Positions 18,040-26,546 of a DNA stretch of 64,000 nt are shown piece by piece. Position numbers and translations under genes: made by a program. The stretch is from assembly GCA_030247855.1 (NCBI GenBank), contig JAPDRN010000166.1, positions 1 through 64,000 on the forward strand, written 5' to 3'. This DNA is from Knufia peltigerae (lineage: Eukaryota; Ascomycota; Eurotiomycetes; Chaetothyriales; Trichomeriaceae). The notes under the pieces are model-generated. The model ran no database searches. It had not been told where the DNA came from and saw only the letters and a list, made by a program, of their open reading frames with translations. Each line of letters starts with the position of its first letter. Positions within the stretch are counted from its first letter, which is position 1.

Positions 18040-19254
18040 ATGATCGGCAGCGATCGTCCCCGCCTGGAATCTTCCGTGTCGTCGAGCTGGCTTGCGTCCC
18101 TGCTGCGCCCCGCACCGGATTCGGCGGTGGCCGAACTGCTGCGGCGTGGCAAGTCGCCCTGGAGTGGTGCGATCCACCTGCTGTGGTCGGTCTGGATCTT
18201 CCTCACCCCGGTGCTCGGGAATGGCTTCACGCTGCGCTGGTTGTTGCTGACGCTGGCCAGCTATCCGTTGTTCCTGCTGTTCTATGCCAAGGTGATGCTG
18301 GCGCCACGGCACCACGCTTGGCGCTACGCGCTGGGCATGATTGCGATGGCCCTGGTACTGCTGCCGTGGTATCCGTCGGGACTGAGCTACTTCGTGTTCG
18401 GCTGCGTGATGATCCGCATGAGCAGCCGCGGCGGTTGGTGGGTGTACCTGTTGCAGCTCACTGGTCTGAATCTCCTGTTCTGCAGCACCGCGCTCTACTT
18501 CGGTTATCCGTGGCAGGCCATGGTGTGGATGCCGGCGGTGTCGTTCATTGTCGGGCTGGTGGTGAACGTGGAGGCCTTGAGCCAGCAGCGCGACGTCGCC
18601 CTGCAGCTGTCCCAGGATGAGGTACGGCGCCTGGCGACCACCGCCGAGCGCGAGCGCATCGGCCGTGATCTGCATGACCTGCTGGGGCATACGCTGTCAT
18701 TGATCACGCTGAAGCTGGAACTGGCGCGCAAGCTGTACGACCGCGATGACGCGCGTGCCCGGCAGGAAATCGGTGAAGCCGAGGACATCGCGCGCGAGGC
18801 GCTGGCACAGGTACGCAGTGCGGTCACCGGCATCCGTGCCAGTGACCTGGCCGGCGAATTGGCCTCGGCTCGCCTGCTGCTGGAATGCCAACAGGTACAC
18901 CTGCAGTACATGCCGCCGCCGCCGATGCCGGTGGAGGTAGAGCGTGGGCTGGCACTGGTGCTGCGCGAGGCGGCGACCAACATCGTGCGCCACGCGCAGG
19001 CGACCCGGGTGCAGGTGGATTTCATGCTTGAGGACCGACAGTTGGCGATGCAGATACGCGATGACGGCCGTGGTGGCGTGCAGGCCGAGGGCAATGGATT
19101 GTGTGGCATGCGTGAGCGGGCAGCGGCGCTGGGTGGCCAGTTGACGCTGCAGTCGCCGCGCGGGGAAGGCACGCTGCTGACCGTGCGCGTGCCCCTGGTG
19201 GCCGCGACTACGCCGCTGTCGCCGGCATCGCTGGCACAGGGAGGCGCGGCATGA
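18040..19254 (+). CDS. DesK-like sensor histidine kinase
   Basis: A 404-residue NarL-class kinase. Several membrane helices occupy about residues 45-180. The HisKA_3 phosphoacceptor region is TAERERIGRDLHDLLGHTLS (His near residue 212), followed by an HATPase domain with VLREAATNIVRHAQATR (N box) and DDGRGGVQAEGNGLCGMRER (G boxes). It should phosphorylate the response regulator whose ATG overlaps its stop. The membrane-embedded sensor with no large periplasmic loop resembles DesK, which senses membrane state. Its N-terminal ~25 residues lie right after the deletion scar of the ABC genes, so the exact start is less certain. Confidence 0.9.
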   Translation: MIGSDRPRLESSVSSSWLASLLRPAPDSAVAELLRRGKSPWSGAIHLLWSVWIFLTPVLGNGFTLRWLLLTLASYPLFLLFYAKVMLAPRHHAWRYALGMIAMALVLLPWYPSGLSYFVFGCVMIRMSSRGGWWVYLLQLTGLNLLFCSTALYFGYPWQAMVWMPAVSFIVGLVVNVEALSQQRDVALQLSQDEVRRLATTAERERIGRDLHDLLGHTLSLITLKLELARKLYDRDDARARQEIGEAEDIAREALAQVRSAVTGIRASDLAGELASARLLLECQQVHLQYMPPPPMPVEVERGLALVLREAATNIVRHAQATRVQVDFMLEDRQLAMQIRDDGRGGVQAEGNGLCGMRERAAALGGQLTLQSPRGEGTLLTVRVPLVAATTPLSPASLAQGGAA

Positions 19255-19853
19255 TCCGCATACTGCTGGCCGAGGATCAGGCGATGGTGCGTGGCGCATT
19301 GTCGGCGCTGCTGGGTCTGGAGCCGGATATCGAGGTACTTGGCAGTGCCGCTGATGGCGAAGCCGCCTGGCGCATGCTGCAGCAGCTGCAGCCGGACATC
19401 CTGGTCACCGACATTGAAATGCCGGGGTTGAGCGGGCTGGAACTTGCCCAGCGCATCGCCCGCCATGAACTGCCGATCAAGGTGGTGATCGTGACCACCT
19501 TCGCCCGCGCCGGTTTCCTGCGCCGTGCGCTGGAAGCGGGCGTGCTGGGCTATCTGTTGAAGGATGCACCGGCCGAGAACCTGGCCGAGGCATTGCGCAA
19601 GGTGAAGCAGGGCATCCGCGCGATCGACCCGCAACTGGCCCTGGATGCCTGGTCGCAGGCCGACCCGCTGACCGACCGCGAGCGCCGCGTGCTGCGCCTG
19701 GCGGGCGAGGGTCGTACCGCCAGCGAGATCGCCGAGCAGCTGGGGCTGTCGCACGGCACAGTGCGCAATTACCTGTCCGAATGCATCGGCAAGCTGGGCG
19801 TGGCCAACAGGATCGAGGCGTACAGGCTGGCACGGCAGAAGGGCTGGTTGTAG
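19251..19853 (+). CDS. DesR-like LuxR-family response regulator
   Basis: A 200-residue regulator. The receiver domain (1-120) has the acidic pair ED (8-9), phosphoacceptor Asp54 in LVTDIEMPG and a Lys in YLLKDAP near 104. The C-terminal LuxR-type helix-turn-helix (about 140-195) contains LTDRERRVLRLAGEGRTASE and HGTVRNYLSE. It is co-translated with the kinase through a 4-bp ATGA overlap. In canonical systems the target is the linked ABC transporter; since that is broken here, any remaining targets must lie elsewhere. A composite repeat follows immediately. Confidence 0.93.
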   Translation: MIRILLAEDQAMVRGALSALLGLEPDIEVLGSAADGEAAWRMLQQLQPDILVTDIEMPGLSGLELAQRIARHELPIKVVIVTTFARAGFLRRALEAGVLGYLLKDAPAENLAEALRKVKQGIRAIDPQLALDAWSQADPLTDRERRVLRLAGEGRTASEIAEQLGLSHGTVRNYLSECIGKLGVANRIEAYRLARQKGWL

Positions 19854-19857
19854 GGGA

Positions 19858-19923
19858 TCATTTCCGCGACCGCGGAGGGATGTCACTTTCTTGCACGAGC
19901 AAGAAAGTAACCAAAGAACACGC
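19858..19923 (+). repeat. Composite interspersed repeat, short copy
   Basis: The stretch starting TCATTTCCGCGACCGCGGAG and running through the ACTTTCTTGC/GCAAGAAAGT hairpin (10-bp arms, 4-nt loop, 19885-19908) to CCAAAGAACACGCCG has an inverted, longer relative at 20198-20333. It begins 5 bp after the response-regulator stop and may end that transcript. Confidence 0.75.
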
Positions 19924-20092
19924 CGCCGAACACGAGCCGGTGCTGCGCAGCGGTGCCCTGTGCTTCTCGGCGAATCAGGGGACGCGCCGAACTCGCTGCG
20001 CTCAGACATCGGCGCCTCTGCGCCCCTGATTCCCCTGCGATGCTCGGCTCGCTAAAAGGCGGACCCAACGTCAAACGCCACACCTGCACCCA

Positions 20093-20116
20093 GTAGATCC
20101 ACGCCATGCGTGGATG
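20093..20116. repeat. Single GTAG palindrome
   Basis: GTAGATCCACGCCATGCGTG followed by GAT, identical to the copy at 12855 apart from its surroundings. Confidence 0.8.
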
Positions 20117-20197
20117 GCTTTGCTCTGCTCTGCATTTCTAGGCCGCCTTGAGCGCAGGGCACCGGCGTGCGAAGCACGCCGGCTCGCGGCCGGCGGA

Positions 20198-20333
20198 GCG
20201 TTTCTTTGGTTACTTTCTTGATGGCGCACATCCATGTGCGCCACCCTACGGGCCGGCTACGCCGTTCCGCGCTGCTCCTGCAGCGCGGTGCACGAGCAAA
20301 GAAAGTGACACCCCTCCGCCGTCGCGGAAATGA
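20198..20333 (-). repeat. Composite interspersed repeat, long inverted copy
   Basis: On the minus strand it reads TCATTTCCGCGACGGCGGAG, then TGTCACTTTCTTTGCTCGTG, an extra ~70-bp insert, then AAGAAAGTAACCAAAGAAAC and GCTC. Both ends match the short copy at 19858-19923, but the short copy lacks the internal insert. Confidence 0.75.
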
Positions 20334-20360
20334 CCCGCCGGGAAATCCAGCCGAACCCAG

Positions 20361-20897
20361 TCAATCCTTCCCGCGTGCCATCGCCTGGAACACGCCATCG
20401 CGCCGCACCCACAGGTGGAACAGCGCCGCACCCACGTGCATCAATACCGTGGCGAACAGCACGTAGGCCAGCAGACTGTGCGCATTGCGCAGCGCGGCGT
20501 ACAGCGCTGGAGTGTGCGGCACGATCGGTGGCAGGTGCAGGCCACCGCCCAGCACGATCGGGTAGCCGCCGGCCGACAGCATCGCCCAGCCGATCAGCGG
20601 CATCGCCAGCATCAACGCGTACAGCATCCAGTGCGAAGCCTTCGCCGCCAGCACCTGCCACGCGGGAAGATCCGCTGGCAGCGGTGGTGGACGGTGGCGC
20701 AGGCGGTTGTACAGGCGCAGCACCACCAGCAGCAGGATGGCGATGCCCAGCGGCCGGTGCAGGTCGATCAGCAGGGGCCGCAGATGCAGCGAGGCGACCA
20801 TGGTCACGCCGACGAACAGCATGGCGATGATCATCAGCGCCATGGACCAGTGCAGCACCCGGGCGAGCAGGTTGAAGTGGCCGTTGCCGGTGTTCAT
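20361..20897 (-). CDS. Cytochrome b561 (CybB type)
   Basis: A 178-residue inner-membrane di-haem cytochrome with four membrane helices. Likely haem-ligand His residues lie in ARVLHWSMAL (helix 1), IDLHRPLGI (helix 2), KASHWMLYAL (helix 3) and AHSLLAYVLF with a later MHVGAALFH (helix 4). It probably passes electrons from the quinone pool to a periplasmic partner. Its ATG overlaps the stop of the peroxidase gene by ATGA, which makes that haem enzyme the obvious partner. Confidence 0.92.
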   Translation of the reverse strand: MNTGNGHFNLLARVLHWSMALMIIAMLFVGVTMVASLHLRPLLIDLHRPLGIAILLLVVLRLYNRLRHRPPPLPADLPAWQVLAAKASHWMLYALMLAMPLIGWAMLSAGGYPIVLGGGLHLPPIVPHTPALYAALRNAHSLLAYVLFATVLMHVGAALFHLWVRRDGVFQAMARGKD

Positions 20898-22000
20898 TGC
20901 GCAGCCTCCTTCGGTTGCTCGACGTTGCCGCTGGCGCGCTCGCGTTCGCGGCGGTTGAACGACTGCGAATACACCGCCGAGCGCGCGGCCAGGATCGGGT
21001 CATCACTGCCACGCACGCCGCTGGGCACGATCAGCGGATCGAAGTTGAGCTGGCCGCAGGCACCTTCTTCCTGCGACTGCATGCGGTCGAGGCTGAGCAC
21101 ACCGGCCACTACCTGATCGCGCGATTCCGGCCACGGTACCGAGGGGTCATCGATGGCATCGCCGGGTGCAGCCAGGCTGACCACCAGGTTCCAGCGCACC
21201 GGCCCGGTGGCCAGGCGTTGCTGCAGTTCCTGGCTGAGGAAATCGACGTTGGCCTGCTTGCGTGCGTCTGCATCCATTTCCACCACCGGTGCCTGCGGCT
21301 GCCAGCGCCAGCGCACCGCGCGCTTCTGCCCCTGCGCGTTGGTGAACCAGAAGCTGTTGACGCTGTTGAAGGTGGTGTTGGCCCAGCTGCTGGTCCACGG
21401 TGCGCTCTTGGCCCACTGCTGGAAGGCCTGCGCGCTGGGGTATTTCGCCAGCACGGCGGCCATCTTCTGCGGGTCGGGCTTGCCGGTGGCCGGGTCCGGA
21501 ATCTGCGCGCGGGTCTGCTCGTAGAAGGCCTCGGCAGTGGGCACGGCCAAGAACGGGAAGCTGTTCATCGCCATCCGCCATTCCTGGCCGTCATCGCTGA
21601 CCATCTGCACCGCGATGCTGCGTACCCGTGCGGTGTTGTCGGCGCCGTAGGGGTCACCGCCGCCGATCGACAGCCGGCCCATCACCGGTACCTTGGACTG
21701 CGAGAACACCCGCGCACTGGACAGCATGGGTGCCTGCGCGCTGGGTTCGAACCAACCGCTGACGCACACGCCCTTGCTGTGCGCGCGGCGGAAGCCGGGA
21801 TGTGCGGGGCCAGTGGCCTCGATGGTGTCGGTGAAGCGCTGCGCGGTCAGCCGGTCGCGGCCGATCCAGCCGGCCAACCAGGCGAAAGCGAGGGCGACGA
21901 GGCCCAGGATCAGTGCGATCAGGGCGATCCAGGGCAGCGGTGAATGCTTGCGCGGTGACTGCGGCCCTTGGCCGGCGCGGGTGTAGCGGAAGAGCGACAT
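20894..22000 (-). CDS. Catalase-related peroxidase, SrpA-like, membrane anchored
   Basis: A 368-residue haem protein of the small catalase-related (SrpA) family. An N-terminal helix (about residues 22-46, PWIALIALILGLVALAFAWL) anchors or exports it to the periplasm. Catalase-core marks are the distal His74 in RRAHSKG and the proximal Tyr near 344 in RSAVYSQSFNRR. Such proteins act as peroxidases rather than true catalases and are shorter than the ~480-residue enzymes. It is co-translated with cytochrome b561, a plausible electron donor. The start at 22000 has AGGA about 9 nt upstream; the ATG at 22045 is rejected because the extra residues do not fit. Confidence 0.88.
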   Translation of the reverse strand: MSLFRYTRAGQGPQSPRKHSPLPWIALIALILGLVALAFAWLAGWIGRDRLTAQRFTDTIEATGPAHPGFRRAHSKGVCVSGWFEPSAQAPMLSSARVFSQSKVPVMGRLSIGGGDPYGADNTARVRSIAVQMVSDDGQEWRMAMNSFPFLAVPTAEAFYEQTRAQIPDPATGKPDPQKMAAVLAKYPSAQAFQQWAKSAPWTSSWANTTFNSVNSFWFTNAQGQKRAVRWRWQPQAPVVEMDADARKQANVDFLSQELQQRLATGPVRWNLVVSLAAPGDAIDDPSVPWPESRDQVVAGVLSLDRMQSQEEGACGQLNFDPLIVPSGVRGSDDPILAARSAVYSQSFNRRERERASGNVEQPKEAAQ

Positions 22001-22164
22001 GGTCGGAGTCCTGCCTTCACGGACGTGTGGGTGGGCGACCACCACATCCTCGCAGAACCCTTCCAGGCCCGGTATTCAAATTTTCGTCAAATCTGCCCCG
22101 CGATGCAGTGCCGACCAAGGTCGGCACCCACCGGAATTGCGGATCAGTACCCGCACCGGCATCG

Positions 22165-22187
22165 GTAGCGCCGGGCCATGCCCGGCG
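22165..22187. repeat. GTAG palindrome, third sequence class
   Basis: GTAGCGCCGGGCCATGCCCG forms a GC-rich hairpin 7 bp beyond the stop of the leucyl aminopeptidase gene. A truncated relative is at 55479. It may act as a transcript-end hairpin. Confidence 0.7.
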
Positions 22188-22193
22188 GCTGCA

Positions 22194-23561
22194 TCAGGTG
22201 TACCGCGCTTTCAGCATCGCCCAGGCCGAACGCAGGGCGAGGGCTTCGCCACCGGCCGGGCGGCCCGGGCGTTCCCCATCATTCCAGGCATACACGTCCA
22301 GATGTGCCCAGCGCTGGCCATCTTCCAGGAAGCGTTCCAGGTACAGCGCGGCGGTCACCGAGCCGGCCATGCGCGAACCGGCGTTGGCCAGGTCGGCGAT
22401 GCCGCTGCTCAGATAACGCAGGTACGGGCGCCACAGCGGCATGCGCCACACCGGATCGCGGGTGGCGTCGCCAGCCTGCAGCCACTGCTGGGCGAGCGTG
22501 TCATCGTTGCTGAACAGCGCTGGCAGATCGGGGCCCAGTGCGATGCGCGCCGCGCCGGTCAGGGTGGCGAAGTCCAGCACCAGGTCCGGCTTCTGCTCAC
22601 CGGCGAAGGTCAGCGCGTCGCACAGGATCACCCGGCCTTCGGCGTCGGTGTTGTCGATCTCCACGCTCAGGCCTTTGCGGGTGGCGATCACTTCGCCCGG
22701 ACGGAAGGCATCCGGGCCGATCGCATTTTCCACCGCCGGAACCAGCAGGGTCAGGCGCACCGGCAACTGCTGGGCCATCACCAGCCCGGCCAGTGCCAGC
22801 GCGTGGGCGGCGCCGCCCATATCCTTCTTCATGTTGCGCATGCCATCGGCCGGCTTGATGTCCAGGCCGCCGGTATCGAAGCACACGCCCTTGCCGACCA
22901 GCGCCAGCGCAGGGTCGGACTCCTTGCCCCAGCGCAGCACGATCAGCCGCGGCGCGCGGTGCGAGGCACGGCCCACCGCATGGATGGCCGGGAAGTTCTG
23001 CGCCAGCAGTTCGTCGCCGGTGATGGCTTCAACCTGCGCACCATGCGCTTCAGCCAGGGCGCGCGCGGCGTCTTCCAGCTGCTGCGGGCCCATGTCTTCG
23101 GTCGGCGTGTTGACCCAGTCACGCACGCGCAGGCTGGCGGCGATCAGGGCGGCCACCTCGCCGGTCGGTGCCGCAATCAGCTGGGCCGGCGTGCGGTTGC
23201 GCTTGCGGTAGCGGTCGAAGCGGTAGCTGCCCAGGCCCCAGCCCAGCTGCAGCAGCGCCTGTTCGGCGGCCGGCAGTTCGCTGGCCAGCTGCCACACGCT
23301 GCCTTCCGGCAGGGCATGCGGTGCATGGGCGTAGCTGTAGGCATCGGCACGATCGCCGACGCCGATCACCGCGCCCGCCAGGCCATCGGCGCCGGGCAGC
23401 AGCGCAACCGAATGCGCGCCGGCAGTGAAGCCCTGCGACTTCAACCACGCCTGGGTCGCAGCGGACTGGCTGTTCTTCCACGCCTCGAACTGGCTGCGGT
23501 CCAGCACGTGCAACGGCAGCGCGGCGGTGGTGTCGGCGGTGAAACCAGTGATCTCGCTCAT
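22194..23561 (-). CDS. Leucyl aminopeptidase family protein (M17)
   Basis: A 455-residue cytosolic metallo-aminopeptidase. Metal and catalytic motifs of M17 are present in order: GKGVCFDTGGLDIKP (Lys/Asp), KDMGGAAHAL (Asp) and the signature NTDAEGRVIL. The N-terminal domain (1-150) is divergent and closer to the PepB/PepA-like proteins of xanthomonads than to E. coli PepA. It removes N-terminal residues from peptides. The gene follows the HAD hydrolase gene by 3 bp on the same strand and is probably co-transcribed with it. Confidence 0.92.
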   Translation of the reverse strand: MSEITGFTADTTAALPLHVLDRSQFEAWKNSQSAATQAWLKSQGFTAGAHSVALLPGADGLAGAVIGVGDRADAYSYAHAPHALPEGSVWQLASELPAAEQALLQLGWGLGSYRFDRYRKRNRTPAQLIAAPTGEVAALIAASLRVRDWVNTPTEDMGPQQLEDAARALAEAHGAQVEAITGDELLAQNFPAIHAVGRASHRAPRLIVLRWGKESDPALALVGKGVCFDTGGLDIKPADGMRNMKKDMGGAAHALALAGLVMAQQLPVRLTLLVPAVENAIGPDAFRPGEVIATRKGLSVEIDNTDAEGRVILCDALTFAGEQKPDLVLDFATLTGAARIALGPDLPALFSNDDTLAQQWLQAGDATRDPVWRMPLWRPYLRYLSSGIADLANAGSRMAGSVTAALYLERFLEDGQRWAHLDVYAWNDGERPGRPAGGEALALRSAWAMLKARYT

Positions 23562-23564
23562 GCG

Positions 23565-24293
23565 TCAGGTACTCCGGGATTCGTCAGCGTCGGCGGCGTC
23601 GAGGTTGGCATCGAGCCAATCGGCCAGGCCGGTGAGGGTGTCGAACTGCAGGTCAGGCTGCAGCTGCGGATGGTTCCAGGTGGCCGCTTCGCGGTTGATC
23701 CAGCAGCCGCGCAGGCCGGCAGCCATCGCGCCGGCCACGTCCATCTCGACGTGGTCGCCCACGTGCAGCACCTGCGCGGGGGCGACGCCCAGGCGGTCGC
23801 AGGCCGCGTGGAAAATGCTTGCTTCGGGCTTGGCCGCGCCATGCTCGCGCGCGCCCAGCTGGAAGCTGAAGTGATGGGCCAGGCCGATCCGTTCCAGGTC
23901 GGCGTTGCCGTTGCTCAACGCGGCCACCGGCACCCGCGCGGCGATCCGCGCCAGAGCGTCGAGCGCATCCGGGTAGCACTCCACCTGGTTGCGCGCGGCA
24001 TAGAACACTTCATACGCCGGTTCCAGAAGGTCCAGGCTGGCGCCACTGCTTTCCAGCGCCTCCTGGATCGTCAGCCGGCGCAGCGCGCTCAGGTCGAAAT
24101 GCAGGTGGGGGTTGTCGCGGAACGAGCGCTCGCGCAGTTCGCGCATGGCCGCCACCGGATACATCGCGGCGGTGGCGGGGCTGTGTTCACGCATCCAGTC
24201 GAACAGGACCTGGTCGATGCGGGCGCCGATCGGAGCGAACGGCCACAGCGTATCGTCGAGGTCGAGGGTAATGGCAAGGACAGGGAATTTCAC
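23565..24293 (-). CDS. HAD-superfamily hydrolase (YjjG-like)
   Basis: A 242-residue HAD phosphatase starting with GTG. Motif I is LDLDDTLWP (residues 10-18), motif II ALSNGNA (about 125), motif III Lys in GAAKPEASIF and motif IV HVGDHVEMD. The helical cap between motifs I and II fits subclass C1, which includes the nucleotidase YjjG and phosphoglycolate-type phosphatases. The substrate is probably a small phosphate ester or nucleotide. It is the first gene of a pair with leucyl aminopeptidase. Confidence 0.88.
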   Translation of the reverse strand: MKFPVLAITLDLDDTLWPFAPIGARIDQVLFDWMREHSPATAAMYPVAAMRELRERSFRDNPHLHFDLSALRRLTIQEALESSGASLDLLEPAYEVFYAARNQVECYPDALDALARIAARVPVAALSNGNADLERIGLAHHFSFQLGAREHGAAKPEASIFHAACDRLGVAPAQVLHVGDHVEMDVAGAMAAGLRGCWINREAATWNHPQLQPDLQFDTLTGLADWLDANLDAADADESRST

Positions 24294-24358
24294 CCCGCCA
24301 TTCTACGCCTGCCCGCGCGCGCTTTCATGGCGCGCGCAGACAAGTGGGTTAACGCCCC

Positions 24359-24835
24359 TCAGCGCAGGTCGTAGGAACAGCTGATGGTTGCCTGGCCATC
24401 GTCCAGCCGCACGCTCAGGTCATGGCGGCCCACCTCCAGGGTGTAGTCGTCGGCTTCGTTGCGCGGGATCTTCGCCAGCGCCGCGATCTGGTCGATACCG
24501 GCGGTGCTGAAGTACGCGGTGTAGCTGTCGATGCCGTCCTCGCCGTTGTCGCCGTCGTGCAGATACAGGCGGTTCACCGGCTGGCCCAGTACGACCAGCG
24601 GCGTGGTCAACGCATAATCGCCATCGGACAGTTGGTCGTAAGCCTGCAGTTCGGTGGGCTTGAGCACCTTCACCAGGGTGGCGAACTGCGCCGGCGTCAG
24701 GTGGCGCTTGCAGGTGACCGCCTCGACCAGCTGGCTGCCGGCCGCGTCGGCGCTCGGCAGGGGGGCGGCCAGCACCGGGGCCGAGAGGGTGACGAGGCCG
24801 GCGAGGGCGAGGCAACGTGTGGCGAACGAGGTCAT
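24359..24835 (-). CDS. Periplasmic protein of unknown function
   Basis: A 158-residue exported protein with signal peptide (about 1-23, cleavage after PVLA). Two Cys residues (TCKRH near 41 and ISCSYDLR near the C-terminus) could form a disulphide. The rest is acidic and soluble, with YLHDGDNGEDGIDSY as a possible metal- or surface-exposed loop. I recognise no family. The ATG at 24835 starts the signal peptide; ATG 24868 would add 11 non-signal residues. Confidence 0.7.
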   Translation of the reverse strand: MTSFATRCLALAGLVTLSAPVLAAPLPSADAAGSQLVEAVTCKRHLTPAQFATLVKVLKPTELQAYDQLSDGDYALTTPLVVLGQPVNRLYLHDGDNGEDGIDSYTAYFSTAGIDQIAALAKIPRNEADDYTLEVGRHDLSVRLDDGQATISCSYDLR

Positions 24836-24928
24836 CCGAACGGATCCATCCGAAAAAAGGGGGACCATTCTGCCAGTTCTGCCCTTGTTTCCGGCCCTGC
24901 CATCGGCGCGATCATTGTCCTGGCCGGC

Positions 24929-26035
24929 TCACTCCAGCAAGCGCGCCCAGCCCTGCATGCCTTCCAGTCGTGCCAGCACCAGCTTGATGCAGACCAGCAG
25001 TGGCACCGCCAGCAGCAGGCCGATCATGCCCCAGGCCCAGCCGAACACCATCAGCGCCAGGATCAGCACCAGCGGTGACAGTTTCATCTGCCGGCCAAGC
25101 ACGATCGGCGTCACCAGCTGCCCTTCCAGGGTATGCAGGGTCAGATAGGCGGCCGCAGGCAGCAGCGCCTGCAGCGGGTCGCGGAACTCGACGAAGCCCA
25201 TCAGCAGCATCAACGCCACGCCGAGCAGCGGGCCGACATAGGGAGCGAAATTCAGCAGCGCCGCCACGGTGCCCCACAGCAGGGCCTCCTGCAGGCCGAT
25301 GCCCAGCAGCATCAGCACGCCAGCCAACAGCAGGCCGACCACGGTGTTGATCACGCTGATGGTCAACACGTAGCGCGATACCTCATGTTCGATCGAGCGC
25401 AGGATATCGCTGGTGAATCGCTGCTGCTGCCGGTTCGGGAACAGGGCGATCGCCGCGCGCTGCAGGCTCTGGCCATAGATCATGAAGAACAATGTCAGCA
25501 GCACCACGGCCAGCACCGAGGCGGCCAGCCGCGGCGCGCGTGTCAGCATGCGGTACGGATCGTCCAGCTGGGTGCGGATCACCTGCACCTTGCGGTTGCC
25601 GTCGCCACCGGCTACACGCGCGAAGTTCTCCGCTGCCTGGTTGGCCTGCTGCACCGGCTTGGTCAGGTCCTGCACCTGGCGCGCGACCTTGCGCAGCTGC
25701 TGCGGTGCTTCCTGTGCCCAGTCCATCGCCGGGCCGATCAGCTGCACCGCCAATGCACCGGTCACGCCCAGTCCGGCGCCCAGCACCAGCAGAGCGCCGA
25801 GCGCGCGCGGAATCCACAGCTTCTGCAGCAGCCGCAGGATCGGGTTGCCGACCAGGGCGAAGAACATCGCCAGCAGGACCGGCAGGATGATGTCCTGCGC
25901 CGCCCACAGGGTGAACGCCACGGCCAGGGTCGCCAGTATCACCAGCGACATCGGGCCACGTGGGCGCGGTGCGGGAGGTAGCGGTGCGGGGGCGTCCGGC
26001 GCAGGCGACGACGGGGACAACAGGGGCTCGCTCAT
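24929..26035 (-). CDS. AI-2E family transporter (PerM-like)
   Basis: A 368-residue polytopic membrane protein of the AI-2E/PerM family. After a Pro-rich cytoplasmic N-terminus (1-28) there are helices at about 30-65 and 70-95, a soluble region (about 95-165) with heptad-like PQQLRKVARQVQDLTKPVQQ, and a C-terminal cluster containing NFAPYVGPLLGVALM, the most conserved motif of the family. Members include the E. coli AI-2 exporter TqsA and several Na+/H+ antiporters, so the substrate cannot be assigned from sequence. Confidence 0.88.
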   Translation of the reverse strand: MSEPLLSPSSPAPDAPAPLPPAPRPRGPMSLVILATLAVAFTLWAAQDIILPVLLAMFFALVGNPILRLLQKLWIPRALGALLVLGAGLGVTGALAVQLIGPAMDWAQEAPQQLRKVARQVQDLTKPVQQANQAAENFARVAGGDGNRKVQVIRTQLDDPYRMLTRAPRLAASVLAVVLLTLFFMIYGQSLQRAAIALFPNRQQQRFTSDILRSIEHEVSRYVLTISVINTVVGLLLAGVLMLLGIGLQEALLWGTVAALLNFAPYVGPLLGVALMLLMGFVEFRDPLQALLPAAAYLTLHTLEGQLVTPIVLGRQMKLSPLVLILALMVFGWAWGMIGLLLAVPLLVCIKLVLARLEGMQGWARLLE

Positions 26036-26102
26036 CGACGCACCGACCGGGAAAAGAAGCCCATTATCGGCCCGCCGCGATCAACGCGGCGGGTAAGGAT
26101 CG

Positions 26103-26546
26103 TCAACGTTCGGACATCTCGGTGGCCGCTTCGGCCGGACGCGGCCCACGCAGCTCCGAGTCGGGCTCGGGCGCCGGCTGGGCTGCCGGTCGTGCAGCTG
26201 CGGGTGGTGGCTGCACGGTGGCCTCATCCGCCTGGTCGGCGGCATCGTCTGCGGTTTCCGCTGCCTGCGCCGCCACCACGGTGGCAAACGCGGCCTGCGC
26301 GCTGGCGAACAGGCTGGACACCGAACCTACCATCTGCAGCCAACGCGCACCGTTGACCTTGCCCGGAACCTCCAGTTTGCCAGCGATGAAACCGCCGGCC
26401 AGGCCGACCACCACGATGCGCAGTGGCGACCAGCCCTGTCGCCAGACCTGGCTGAGCACACCCCAGTTGCCCTGGGTTTCGCCGATGCGCACGGCCATCA
26501 CCTGTTCGCAGCGCTTCACCCGCCGCTGCAGTGCACCGAACTTCAT
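26103..26546 (-). CDS. YqjK-like small membrane-associated protein
   Basis: A 147-residue protein. A basic N-terminus (MKFGALQRRVKRCEQ) is followed by a possible membrane segment (about 42-60, PLRIVVVGLAGGFIAGKL), an Ala-rich helix and a Pro/Ala/Glu-rich C-terminal tail. It is the third gene of a cluster whose first two are YqjD-like and YqjE-like; the position, not the sequence, suggests the YqjK-like role. Its start overlaps the stop of the preceding gene by 4 bp, so translation is coupled. Function is unknown. Confidence 0.7.
   Translation of the reverse strand: MKFGALQRRVKRCEQVMAVRIGETQGNWGVLSQVWRQGWSPLRIVVVGLAGGFIAGKLEVPGKVNGARWLQMVGSVSSLFASAQAAFATVVAAQAAETADDAADQADEATVQPPPAAARPAAQPAPEPDSELRGPRPAEAATEMSER

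Larger units (their letters stand above)
19854..20360. other. Gene-free stretch made of inverted repeat copies
   Basis: About 500 bp between the regulator and cytochrome b561 genes. It consists of the two inverted repeat copies, a GTAG palindrome at 20093 and GC-rich hairpins such as CACCGGCGTGC-GAA-GCACGCCGG (about 20159-20182). Short reading frames exist on both strands but only mirror the repeats, and I see no supported gene. Confidence 0.65.

Noticed and set aside
19781..20333. Short open frames in the repeat region after the response regulator
   Set aside because: They follow the interspersed repeat and its hairpins. Similar 'proteins' appear wherever the repeat occurs, and no ribosome site supports them.
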